Below are positions 43,473 through 51,247 of a DNA stretch of 64,000 bases, in pieces. The position numbers and the translations under genes are program-made. The stretch comes from an uncultured Bryobacteraceae bacterium (GTDB lineage Bacteria > Acidobacteriota > Terriglobia > Bryobacterales > Bryobacteraceae). Below the pieces are notes generated by a model. The model searched no databases. It was not told where the DNA came from and was given only the letters and a program-made list of their open reading frames with translations. How positions within the stretch are numbered: the stretch's first letter is position 1; every line of letters begins with the position of its first letter. Location of the stretch: positions 62,001 through 126,000 of the forward strand of contig CALDSU010000016.1 of assembly GCA_937924525.1 (NCBI GenBank). Reading direction: 5' to 3'.

Positions 43473-44657
43473 GTGATGACCATCTACGAGCAACTCGGCG
43501 TCCGCCGCATCATCAACGCGCGCAGTTTCTCCACCAAGTGCGGCGGGGGCGTGCTGCCGGCGCCGGTGCTGGAGGCTATGCGGGAAGCGGCGCAGGCGTG
43601 CGTGCGCATCGCGGACTTGCAGGAGGCGGCCGGGCGGGTGATTGCGGAAGCGACCGGAGCTGAAGCGGCCCTGGTGACCAGCGGCGCGGCCGCCGCGCTC
43701 ACGCTCGGCGCGGCCGCCTGCCTCGCCGGACTGGACGTTCACCGCATGAACCGCCTCCCGGACACTTCCGGCATCCCCAACGAGATTGTCGTCCTGCGCA
43801 CCCACCGCAACGACTACGATCATGCGCTGCTGGCCGCCGGCGCGCGCTTTGTCGAGACCGGCTTCTATTACTACACCTTTGACTACGAGGTGGAAAACGC
43901 CATCACCGCGCGTACCGCCGCGCTGTTTTACCAGGCGGGCGTCGACGCGGGGGCCATTCCATTCGCCTCCTTCGCCGCCATCGCCCACCGGCACCGCTTG
44001 CCGGTGATTGTGGACGCCGCGGCGGAACTGCCACCGGCGTCCAATCTGCGCTCCTTCTGCGAAGCGGGCGCGGACCTGGTGGCCTTCAGCGGCGGCAAGC
44101 ATCTGCGCGGCCCGCAGGCGAGCGGCATCCTCTGCGGGCGCCAGGACCTCATTCTCTCCGCCACGCTGCAACACCAGGACATGGACGTGTTTCCCGAGTC
44201 CTGGCCGCTGCGCCACCTGATCGCGGAGGGCCGCTTGGCCGGACCGCCGCATCACGGCATCGGACGCGGCTTCAAAGTGGGTAAGGAAGAAATCGCCGGC
44301 CTCGTGCGGGCGGTCCAGCTTTACCAAACCCGGGACTTCGAGGCTGAACTGGCCGCCTGGCGCCGCGATGTGGAGTGCATTGTCGATGCCGTGCGCGGCA
44401 TGCCCGGCATCGACGCGCGTGTTACCTTTCCTCAGCCCGGCGGGAAGACCGTGCCGTACGCGGTCCTCACCGTGGATCCGCGCCAGGCCGGCCTGAGCGC
44501 GAACGACCTGATCGTCGCGCTGGAGGAAGGCGATCCCCCCATCTGTGTCTTTGAAACGTTGGCGCGCTCGGGAACGGTGGTCTTCAAGCCGGAGGCGCTG
44601 GAACCCGGCGATGCCGCTCTCATCGCGCGGCGGCTGACGGAGATTCTGCAACGCTGA
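43473..44657 (+). CDS. SelA-like PLP-dependent enzyme (D-glucosaminate-6-phosphate ammonia-lyase-like)
   Basis: A 394-residue fold-type I PLP enzyme. It shows INARSFSTKCGGGVLPAPVL, TGAEAALVTSGAAAALTLGA, PVIVDAAAELPP (PLP-binding Asp) and the Schiff-base lysine in DLVAFSGGKHLRGPQASGIL. The pattern is that of the SelA/DgaE superfamily, but the ~70-residue N-terminal tRNA-Sec-binding extension of true SelA is missing, so it should be an amino-sugar-acid or amino-acid ammonia-lyase/transferase. A RidA gene follows 26 bases later, fitting an enzyme that releases enamine intermediates. Confidence 0.82.
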   Translation: MMTIYEQLGVRRIINARSFSTKCGGGVLPAPVLEAMREAAQACVRIADLQEAAGRVIAEATGAEAALVTSGAAAALTLGAAACLAGLDVHRMNRLPDTSGIPNEIVVLRTHRNDYDHALLAAGARFVETGFYYYTFDYEVENAITARTAALFYQAGVDAGAIPFASFAAIAHRHRLPVIVDAAAELPPASNLRSFCEAGADLVAFSGGKHLRGPQASGILCGRQDLILSATLQHQDMDVFPESWPLRHLIAEGRLAGPPHHGIGRGFKVGKEEIAGLVRAVQLYQTRDFEAELAAWRRDVECIVDAVRGMPGIDARVTFPQPGGKTVPYAVLTVDPRQAGLSANDLIVALEEGDPPICVFETLARSGTVVFKPEALEPGDAALIARRLTEILQR

Positions 44658-44683
44658 CCATTCGACGCAAGGAGGCAATCACC

Positions 44684-45145
44684 ATGAACAACTCTCGCAG
44701 GAAAATGCTGAAGGCCGCGGCTGGCTTGAGCGCGGGCGGGGCGATGGCGGCCATGACGGCTGCAGCCCATACCCCCGGCGCCAGGAAGGAAAAGGTGCAG
44801 GGCGGAGTCCGCTTGGGCAACCTTTTCTTCAGCTCCGGCCTCACCGGCGTGCGCGCCGAGGCCCGCAAGGACCCGCTGGCCTTTGGCGGCGACATCAAGG
44901 AACAGACACACAACATCCTGAAAGCGCAGAAAGCCAACCTGGAGGCGCTCGGTTCGTCGCTCGATCACGTGCTGAAGGTGACCGCCTATCTGGCCGACGT
45001 GAAGACGGAGAAGAACGCGTTTAACGAAGTGTACGCCCAGTACTTTCCGTCCAATCAACCGGCGCGCACGGCGCTGGGCGCGGACTTCCCCGACACCGCC
45101 ACGCGCGTCGAAATCGAACTGATCGCGTGGATTCCGGAAAAGTAA
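44684..45145 (+). CDS. RidA/YjgF-family protein with Tat-type leader
   Basis: A 153-residue protein: leader MNNSRRKMLKAAAGLSAGGA then a Rid domain, with GGVRLGNLFFSSGLTGVRAE, IKEQTHNILKAQKANLEALG, HVLKVTAYLADVKTEKNAFN and PARTALGADFPDTATRVEIE; the Arg in PARTA is the conserved acid-binding residue of Rid proteins. RidA hydrolyses reactive enamines/imines made by PLP enzymes. AAGGAGG lies upstream of the ATG. An exported RidA is unusual because its normal substrates are cytoplasmic. Confidence 0.87.
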   Translation: MNNSRRKMLKAAAGLSAGGAMAAMTAAAHTPGARKEKVQGGVRLGNLFFSSGLTGVRAEARKDPLAFGGDIKEQTHNILKAQKANLEALGSSLDHVLKVTAYLADVKTEKNAFNEVYAQYFPSNQPARTALGADFPDTATRVEIELIAWIPEK

Positions 45146-45176
45146 GCCCGCGACCGCGAGCGGCAAGCGAGCGGGC
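45146..45176 (+). terminator. Possible hairpin after the RidA gene
   Basis: GCCCGC (45146-45151) pairs with GCGGGC (45171-45176) just after the stop codon. The loop is long and no T tract follows, so an intrinsic terminator is only possible. The remaining 45177-45419 contains no credible gene. Confidence 0.25.
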
Positions 45177-45419
45177 CTGCGGGAGCTCAGAACCCGCCAG
45201 CCGGGAAAACCGCAACGGGCGGCGCCAGCCGCGAGCGGTGAACGCGGCCTCGGCCGCAGCAGCCGAAGTTCCTCGCCGGTGATGCCGCGAGAACTGCCGG
45301 CTTGAGTTTCGCACAGCCCCACCGCGTGCTCGCGAGCAGCAAACAGGCTGCCCACAGAGGAAGTGGCCACGAAACGCGCTGGCCGCCGAGTCCGGACGGT
45401 TGCCTCCTCTTCTCCGCCG

Positions 45420-46277
45420 TTATCGCCAGAGCGCGGCGCGGACGCGCAAATACCACTCAGGGTGCAGGCTGGCGGGCAGGGTTTCGGCGCAGGCATCCGG
45501 AGGCGAAGGCTTTTTCCGCTCGCGGGCATGCAGAATGTCCTGCGCCGCATTCCGCGCCACCAACGCACGAATCGAAGGGGGCGCTTGCGGTTGCGGTCGC
45601 GCGGTCGCCGGCCGGGGACCGCCGCACCCCAGCGCGCGCCAGCACCAGCGGACCACCTCTCCCAGTGGCATCTCGGGCGACGGCAGCGCGAGCCGCAACG
45701 CGGGCGGTTTGGGTAGCGTCGTTTCCTGCACCCTCACTTCCATCGGCGCGATGATCCAGCGATCGCCCCAATTCATCTGCACTTCCACGCGCATCCGCTC
45801 AGGCGGCACCCGGGCGGGCGTCCACAGATCCAGCCACAGCAGCACCACCGTCTGGCCGGGAACCGTCGCCGCCGAGGAGAGATCGAACGTGTAGGGTTGG
45901 GAAACCGGTTCCAGCCGGTCAGGGATCCAGCCGCGCGCAGTTTCCGTAAACATCGCGCGATAGAGCGCCGGCTGTAACGTGTCTTCGGGGTTCTGGCCGA
46001 TGTGGATGGTGACCGATTCGTCGCGGGGAGGCTTTACGGCCACCAGGAAAGAGGCGTACGCATTGCGGGCAATGGCCGGCGACAGAATTTCGCGCGAAGC
46101 GCCGCCGCGGTCCGGCGTGACCACCTGCCCGAAGGGATCCACGCGTTGGAATTCGGAATAAATCCGCACCGACTGCGCCTGGGCTCCCGCGGCAAGCAAC
46201 GCCAGGAGCAGGAAACGCCAGATGCACGCCGGAGCGCGGCGGCGCACCGCGGCGGCGCTGGGCAGCAAAGCCGTCAC
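45420..46277 (-). CDS. Exported protein of unknown function
   Basis: A 285-residue protein with GTG start (46277) and a signal region RRRAPACIWRFLLLALLAAG ending AQAQ. The mature part is beta-rich: RIYSEFQRVDPFGQVVTPDR, REILSPAIARNAYASFLVAV, QPYTFDLSSAATVPGQTVVL and MRVEVQMNWGDRWIIAPMEV. The C-terminal ~70 residues are charged and lower complexity. No characterised domain is recognised. It diverges from the phosphatidyltransferase gene with only 15 bases between the starts. The frame stays open far upstream, but that portion overlaps the other gene in antisense. Confidence 0.7.
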   Translation of the reverse strand: MTALLPSAAAVRRRAPACIWRFLLLALLAAGAQAQSVRIYSEFQRVDPFGQVVTPDRGGASREILSPAIARNAYASFLVAVKPPRDESVTIHIGQNPEDTLQPALYRAMFTETARGWIPDRLEPVSQPYTFDLSSAATVPGQTVVLLWLDLWTPARVPPERMRVEVQMNWGDRWIIAPMEVRVQETTLPKPPALRLALPSPEMPLGEVVRWCWRALGCGGPRPATARPQPQAPPSIRALVARNAAQDILHARERKKPSPPDACAETLPASLHPEWYLRVRAALWR

Positions 46278-46292
46278 TACAATTGATGTAGC

Positions 46293-46880
46293 ATGACTGG
46301 GCTGAATGCAGCCAATGCGCTCACCCTGGCCCGCCTCGCCGCGGCGCCGTTGCTGTGGTTCTGGATCGTTACCCACCGCGACCTGCCTGCGCTGATGCTG
46401 TGCCTCGCCGCCGGCGTGACGGACGGGCTGGATGGGTGGGTGGCGCGGCGGTTCCGCTGCGTGACGCGCGCAGGCGCGTACCTCGATCCGATCGCCGACA
46501 AGATTTTCCTGGCGGCCGTCTTTCTGGCGCTCGGCATGGCCGGGGCAGTCGGCTGGGGGGTGGTCGCGCTGATCTTTGCCCGGGACCTTCTGATCCTGGG
46601 AGTGGCCGGCGTTCTCTATCTTCGCGCGCTGCTTCGCGACTTCCCGCCTAGCGTCTGGGGAAAAGTGAGCACGCTGTTTCAGATCAGCCTGGCGCTGGCG
46701 ACGCTGGCGGAGCGAGCCTGGGAGTGGAGTCCCGGCGTCTCGCGCTGGTTGACCTGGGGCGTGGTGGCCCTGACCGTATGGAGCGGCGTCGACTACGCGT
46801 GGCAGGCCGCCCGCCGGGTACGGCGCCGGGCCACAGCGCCGCCAGCCCCAGACGCGGTCACGCGGCTTTCTCAGGACTGA
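46293..46880 (+). CDS. CDP-alcohol phosphatidyltransferase
   Basis: A 195-residue integral membrane enzyme. It carries the complete signature D-G-x2-A-R-x8-G-x3-D-x3-D in DGLDGWVARRFRCVTRAGAY then LDPIADK. The start MTGLNAANALTLARLAAAPL is typical of phosphatidylglycerophosphate synthase (PgsA)-like members, which join glycerol 3-phosphate to CDP-diacylglycerol; cardiolipin-synthase-type reactions are also possible. The basic C-terminal tail is not conserved. The 215 bases after the stop (46881-47095) show no convincing gene. Confidence 0.88.
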   Translation: MTGLNAANALTLARLAAAPLLWFWIVTHRDLPALMLCLAAGVTDGLDGWVARRFRCVTRAGAYLDPIADKIFLAAVFLALGMAGAVGWGVVALIFARDLLILGVAGVLYLRALLRDFPPSVWGKVSTLFQISLALATLAERAWEWSPGVSRWLTWGVVALTVWSGVDYAWQAARRVRRRATAPPAPDAVTRLSQD

Positions 46881-47095
46881 CTGGTCTTCCGCGAGGGAAA
46901 CCGGGCTGCGGATTGCTGAGACGGATAAGCACCCGCTTGGCAGCATCGGAATGGAACTCCCCTTGAGTGCGGATGAATCTGAAGGGCATTCCGCTGCGGG
47001 ATCTACGCTGGCCAAGCGGCACGCCGGCAGCCGGGAGCTGGGGACGGCGGCATGGTGGGACGGCCGGCGAACCGCCAGTCTTTGGCCGCCTGCGG

Positions 47096-48190
47096 CTACC
47101 GTGTGGCTGGCGCGGCCAGTTGCCGGTCCAGCCAGCGGTACGCTTCCTCACGAAGCGCGGCGGGGAACTCGTGGGGTCCCTCCGTCATCCGGAAAACGTA
47201 ACGCTCCTCCGCGCCGAGCAGGCGATACACGCCCGTCACCTGTTCGGCCGAGCTGCGGATCGCTTCCGGGTTGGGGAAGATGGCATCCTGCGCCGCCGCA
47301 TAGTTGAACAGCGCCCGGGGCGCCACCAGGGCCAGGACCTCGTGAAAATCGAACGGCAGAATGCCGGACCGCAAATAGCGCGCCAGCTTCGGGAAGTGCA
47401 CGAACCACGTGTCGCGGCTCCAGGCGAAGGGCCGCGCCGCGTTTCCCATGGGCGTATACCCGCAACTGGACACCGTCGCCCGCACGCGCTCATCAAACGC
47501 CGCCAGAAAGAACGAATTGTATCCGCCCAGCGAGTGCCCGATCGCCCCCAGCCGCCCGCCATCCACCTCCGGAAGCGACTCCAGGAAATCGAGACCACGC
47601 CGATGGTCCGAGCACATCTTTCCCATCGCCGACCATTCCGGGTGCGCCCGGTCGAACGCCTCGGTCACGTAAGGCTTCGCGCCCGGATAAACGCGCTCGC
47701 CCGCGGTGATGACGTCCGGAGCCAGCACCACGTAACCCCGTTTGGCGAGTTCCATGGCGTACCGTTCGTGGACCGGCCCGCTGATGCCCACCACGGAGTC
47801 TTTCGCGCTCAGTTGGGTCGGGTGCGCCGCCAGCATCGCGGGGAAAGGTCCCGGACCTTTCGGCCGCAGCAGCCAGGCGGGAATTCGCTCGCCCGTCGCC
47901 GCGCGATACGACACTTTGCGGCGCTCGTAACTCCCCAAATCCTCGACCCCGTGGAGCTGAGCTTCGAGCGGCGCCACACTGAACAGGCAGGGACCCATGA
48001 TGTCGAGCACCCGCTGCCGGATGTCGGCGTGCTTCGCCAGCCACTGCGCACGCGAAGCAATGGCTACTCTCCGTCCGGTATCGCCCTTTGCGGCCTCCAC
48101 GGCCGTCAGCAACTCGAACTGACCCGGAATCGCCGGCGGTTCCGCCTGCGCTCCGGCCGTCACCGCGCCAAGGATGAAAAGCCAACGCAC
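47096..48190 (-). CDS. Secreted alpha/beta-hydrolase (acetyl-esterase-like)
   Basis: A 364-residue protein with a signal peptide (MRWLFILGAVTAGAQAEPP). The hydrolase fold shows IPAWLLRPKGPGPFPAMLAA, the nucleophile elbow GAIGHSLGGYNSFFLAAFDE (Ser in GHSLGG), the acid near LFNYAAAQDAIFP and the probable catalytic His in TEGPHEFP. This resembles the family of acetyl-xylan esterase-related, glucuronoyl-esterase-like and Abhydrolase_7 proteins in Acidobacteriota; the precise ester is not determinable. Confidence 0.85.
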   Translation of the reverse strand: MRWLFILGAVTAGAQAEPPAIPGQFELLTAVEAAKGDTGRRVAIASRAQWLAKHADIRQRVLDIMGPCLFSVAPLEAQLHGVEDLGSYERRKVSYRAATGERIPAWLLRPKGPGPFPAMLAAHPTQLSAKDSVVGISGPVHERYAMELAKRGYVVLAPDVITAGERVYPGAKPYVTEAFDRAHPEWSAMGKMCSDHRRGLDFLESLPEVDGGRLGAIGHSLGGYNSFFLAAFDERVRATVSSCGYTPMGNAARPFAWSRDTWFVHFPKLARYLRSGILPFDFHEVLALVAPRALFNYAAAQDAIFPNPEAIRSSAEQVTGVYRLLGAEERYVFRMTEGPHEFPAALREEAYRWLDRQLAAPATR

Positions 48191-48233
48191 CGCTTTACTG
48201 TAGCCGAGAACCTTTCCGCCGGGGACGCCGCCG

Positions 48234-48371
48234 TCACGGTCTGCCGGGCTTGGGGTCCAGGTTCTCGTTCCGTTCGTCCGGGTGCGGTCCGTGGCTCGGA
48301 GCTCCCGCGATCAGCACGACGTTTCGCTCGGCGCCTGCCGCCAGGGATGCCGCCGCCAGCGCCAGCATCAT
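48234..48371 (-). pseudogene. ThuA-like protein, N-terminal remnant only
   Basis: A 45-codon reading frame: MMLALAAASLAAGAERNVVL, then IAGAPSHGPHPDERNENLDP, stop. The signal peptide and the first strand with the (V/F)IAGxPSHG motif match secreted ThuA-domain (trehalose-utilisation-like) proteins, which are normally 250 residues or more. Everything after the first strand is missing, and the tail PKPGRP is unrelated. It lies 43 bases before the hydrolase stop-distal end, in the same orientation. Confidence 0.5.
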
Positions 48372-48681
48372 CCACCGTGGAGATCTCAAGAGCTTCCTCC
48401 CCGCTCTCCCGAGACACGCCGCCCGAAAGCGCCGCCCTGAGTGTCGCACAACGGGCGGCCCGCCGGGCACGGAAGAGAACCCCGCGCCACATCCCGGCTC
48501 TCTCGTGTCAACCGCCCGCACCGGTTTTCCCGACCAACTGCCGGATGCCGGCTTTTCTCTCCTCCGTGCTGCGCCGGCCTGGCGGGCGCGGAAGCAGCGG
48601 CCGCTGAATGTCCTCGCCAACAGAACGGCCGGCCCTCTCCTCGGGGCAGAGCAGCCTGTCCCGGTTCAACAAGCTGCTAGA
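48372..48681. other. Gene-free stretch
   Basis: About 310 bases between the ThuA-like remnant and the MerR-TPR gene. No reading frame with credible composition, RNA gene, or repeat was seen. It may be the upstream debris of the eroded ThuA locus, but nothing in it can be recognised. Confidence 0.5.
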
Positions 48682-49623
48682 CTAAGGACCCGATTCCGGG
48701 CGGCGGCGGACCACGGTCAGTTCGCGGAGGCGGTCCAACTGGCGGCGCGCGATGGCGCTCCACTGGCTGGCCGGATCGAGCTTCAGGTAGGCCTGCCAGT
48801 GGCGCGCCGCGCGGAGAAAGTCGCCTCGCCGCTCCGACAGCAACGCGAGGTTATAGTGGGCGTCCGCGTAGCGCGGATCCAGCTTCAACGCGGTCTGATA
48901 ATGCTCCCGGGCCTGGTCCACCTGTCCGCACTCCTCGCAAAGGTTGGCCAGGTTGAAATGCGCCAGGGGGTAACGGGGGTCCACGGCGATGGCTCGGGAG
49001 TAGTATTCACGTGCTTCTTTAAACCGGCGCAGATGGTAGTAAACCGTCCCGAGGTTCACAAGCGCTCCGGCGGCGTGGGGATTCAATTCGATCGCTTTGT
49101 GGTAAGCCTCGATCGCCTCGCCCAGGGGAGCGCCCTGCTCTTCCAGCGCCAGCGCCCGCTGAAACCAGTGTTCGGCCTCGCGTTCCGGCTCGCCCGCCGA
49201 GCGTTTGGCCGCGGGGGCGGCGAACGCCCGCACGTTGTTTAACTCCGCGGTCTCGAAGTCAAAGAGCAGTTGCCCGGTGAGCGCTTCCATTTTCTGGCCC
49301 GCTACCTGGACTTCGATAGTCCGCCCGTTCGAGAAGACCTTGAGTTCCGACAGCGGCCGTTCGACGTGGGAGAGTTTCTCTTTGAGCGAGCGGAGCGCCT
49401 CGAGAATGCGGCGCGCCGGTACGTGATTCTCCCGCAGCTTTTGCAAGGTGCGCAGGGCGATGAGGTCGGAGAAGGTGAACTCGCCGGTCGCGGGAATAAA
49501 CCCCCGCCGCTGCCACCCCGCCAGTTGCTGGCCGGAAATCCCCAGCATCCGCCGGACATCCTCGCGGCGGTACGTCTGTCGCTGCGTCTGGTCTCCGGGA
49601 CTGGACAAGGCTCGCGTTCGCAT
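48682..49623 (-). CDS. MerR-type HTH regulator fused to TPR repeats
   Basis: A 313-residue fusion. Residues ~17-80 form a MerR-like winged helix: TYRREDVRRMLGISGQQLAG, WQRRGFIP, EFTFSDLIALRTLQKLRENH. Residues ~80-130 form a helix-beta segment (EVQVAGQKMEALTGQLLFDF), and ~145-300 hold four to five TPR units (AYHKAIELNPHAAGALVNLG, REYYSRAIAVDPRYPLAHFN). There is no cysteine-based metal site as in MerR. A DNA-binding domain with a TPR scaffold suggests regulation through a protein partner. It follows argD on the same strand by 31 bases. Confidence 0.82.
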   Translation of the reverse strand: MRTRALSSPGDQTQRQTYRREDVRRMLGISGQQLAGWQRRGFIPATGEFTFSDLIALRTLQKLRENHVPARRILEALRSLKEKLSHVERPLSELKVFSNGRTIEVQVAGQKMEALTGQLLFDFETAELNNVRAFAAPAAKRSAGEPEREAEHWFQRALALEEQGAPLGEAIEAYHKAIELNPHAAGALVNLGTVYYHLRRFKEAREYYSRAIAVDPRYPLAHFNLANLCEECGQVDQAREHYQTALKLDPRYADAHYNLALLSERRGDFLRAARHWQAYLKLDPASQWSAIARRQLDRLRELTVVRRRPESGP

Positions 49624-49654
49624 GAGATCGTACCACGCGACCCGCCCGCCGCGG

Positions 49655-50893
49655 TCAGGCTTCCGGCGGGTGCTTCACGTTCGCGATGATCTTGCCGAGA
49701 ATCTTGACGGCGCGGTCGACTTCCTTCTCGGTAATGATATACGGAGGGAGAAAGCGCAGCACGGTTTCGTGCGTGCAGTTGATGAGCAAGCCTTCCTGCA
49801 TGGCGTCGATCACCAGTTGCTTGCCCGGTACGTGCAACTCCATGCCCACCATCAAGCCAAAGCCGCGGACTTCCTTGACCACCGCGTGTTTGCTGGCCAG
49901 GTCCTCGAGCCGCTGCCGGAAGTAAGCGCCTACGCGGTTGATTTGCGGCAGCAGATGGTCGAGGATGTCGAGAAACTCGAGCGCGACGCGGCAAGCCAGG
50001 GCGCTGCCCCCGAACGTGGTCCCGTGCATCCCCTGCCCGATGGCGGAGGCGGCTTTTTCGTTGGCCACCAAAGCCCCCAGGGGCAATCCCGCCGCCAGTG
50101 GCTTCGCCGCCACCATGACGTCGGGCATGACGACCGGATCGGCCAGTTGGTAGGCGAAGTGTTTGCCTGGCCGGCCCACGCCGCACTGGATTTCGTCGCA
50201 GACCAGCAGCGCGTGGTAGCGGTCAGCCAGTTCCCGGGCTTTCCGCGCGAACTCATCGCCCAGCGGATAGACGCCACCCTCGCCCTGGATCCATTCCAGC
50301 ACGATGCCCGCCGTGCGCTCCGAAACGGCTTCCTCCAGAAAGCTGGTTCCGCAGGCCGGGATAAACTTCACCCCCGGCAGCAGCGGCTCAAAATCCTTGC
50401 GGTACTTAGGCTGGCCCGTCACGGAAATCGCGCCCAGCGTGCGGCCATGAAACGAATTCTCGAGCGAGATGATCTCCGTTTTTTCCGGGCCGATGCGGTT
50501 GCCGTGCGCCCGGATCATCTTGAGCGCCGCCTCCATCGCCTCGGCGCCGCTGTTGCAGAAGAACGCGCGCTGCAAACCGCTCAACTCGCACAGCCGCTTG
50601 GCGAGCGGGCCCTGAAACTCGTTGTAGTAGAGGTTGGAGGTATGGATGACCCGGCCCGCCTGCTGGCGAATCGTTCGGACGACGCGAGGGTGTGCATGGC
50701 CCAGCGCGTTCACGCCGATGCCGGAGATGAAGTCCAGGTACTTCCGGCCGCTGGGATCGTACAGGTATGGCCCCTTGCCGCGCACGATCACTAAAGGGTA
50801 GCGGGCGTAGTTCTGAAGAACATAATCCCGCTCCAAGTCCATAACCGAAGGCGCGGGAGGCGCCTCCACGGGGGAAAGCACGGATATACCCAT
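49655..50893 (-). CDS. argD: Acetylornithine aminotransferase-like class III transaminase
   Basis: A 412-residue PLP enzyme. It has RGKGPYLYDPSGRKYLDFIS, GVNALGHAHPRVV, FFCNSGAEAMEAALKMIRAH, NSFHGRTLGAISVTGQPKYR, EWIQGEGGVYPLG, LLVCDEIQCGVGRPGKHFAY and the Schiff-base lysine in VMVAAKPLAAGLPLGALV. This pattern matches ArgD (N-acetylornithine to N-acetylglutamate semialdehyde) best, though succinylornithine or other omega-amine activity cannot be excluded. The start is the ATG at 50893; the frame is open further upstream without homology. Confidence 0.85.
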   Translation of the reverse strand: MGISVLSPVEAPPAPSVMDLERDYVLQNYARYPLVIVRGKGPYLYDPSGRKYLDFISGIGVNALGHAHPRVVRTIRQQAGRVIHTSNLYYNEFQGPLAKRLCELSGLQRAFFCNSGAEAMEAALKMIRAHGNRIGPEKTEIISLENSFHGRTLGAISVTGQPKYRKDFEPLLPGVKFIPACGTSFLEEAVSERTAGIVLEWIQGEGGVYPLGDEFARKARELADRYHALLVCDEIQCGVGRPGKHFAYQLADPVVMPDVMVAAKPLAAGLPLGALVANEKAASAIGQGMHGTTFGGSALACRVALEFLDILDHLLPQINRVGAYFRQRLEDLASKHAVVKEVRGFGLMVGMELHVPGKQLVIDAMQEGLLINCTHETVLRFLPPYIITEKEVDRAVKILGKIIANVKHPPEA

Positions 50894-51020
50894 ATACAGG
50901 TGATGATACTGCGGTCCCTGCCCGGCCGGGCGATCTCGGCGCGGACTCTCCCGCCCGCGCCGCAGCTGGCGAGGCCAGGCGAGCCCGGGCGCTCGGGCAA
51001 GTCTCCGGCTTCGCCCGGCG

Positions 51021-51165
51021 TCACGGCGAACGCCAAGCAAAGCTTACTTTCTTCACGTTGTCGTCCGGAACGCGGTCGACCAGGAGGGAAAACGGATCGA
51101 TGCCCGCGAAGGACGGCGGCGGGCAGGAGCAGAAGGAAGGTCGCGCAGCGGCGCGGAATGGACAT
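51021..51165 (-). pseudogene. Broken short ORF with signal peptide
   Basis: An ATG at 51165 preceded by AGAGGG opens MSIPRRCATFLLLLPAAV, a good signal peptide. Removal of one C after codon 18 would continue FAGIDPFSLLVDRVPDDNVK then KVSFAWRSP and a stop at 51021, a 48-residue product; in the actual frame the sequence after codon 18 is not protein-like. It is probably the degraded 5' part of a secreted protein. The remainder of 50894-51247 shows no other feature. Confidence 0.35.
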
Positions 51166-51247
51166 GATGAACCCTCTCTGCCCGATGAGGCCGGCCTGAC
51201 GCTAGTACTTGGCAGGAGGAGGGTAAAGGGGGCAGAGGCTCCGAGGG

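Noticed and set aside
43473-44657. Annotation of the PLP enzyme as selA because selD is a selenoprotein
   Set aside because: It lacks the N-terminal tRNA-binding extension of SelA and sits in a catabolic cluster with RidA; SelA-like ammonia-lyase is the better call.
45146-45419. Coding potential in the gap after the RidA gene (minus-strand frame with SLFAAREHAVGLCE)
   Set aside because: No start with ribosome-binding site and no recognisable family; composition compatible with chance.
46858-47151. Minus-strand frame in the gap after the phosphatidyltransferase
   Set aside because: Arginine/proline-rich, overlaps the ends of both neighbours, no ribosome-binding site.
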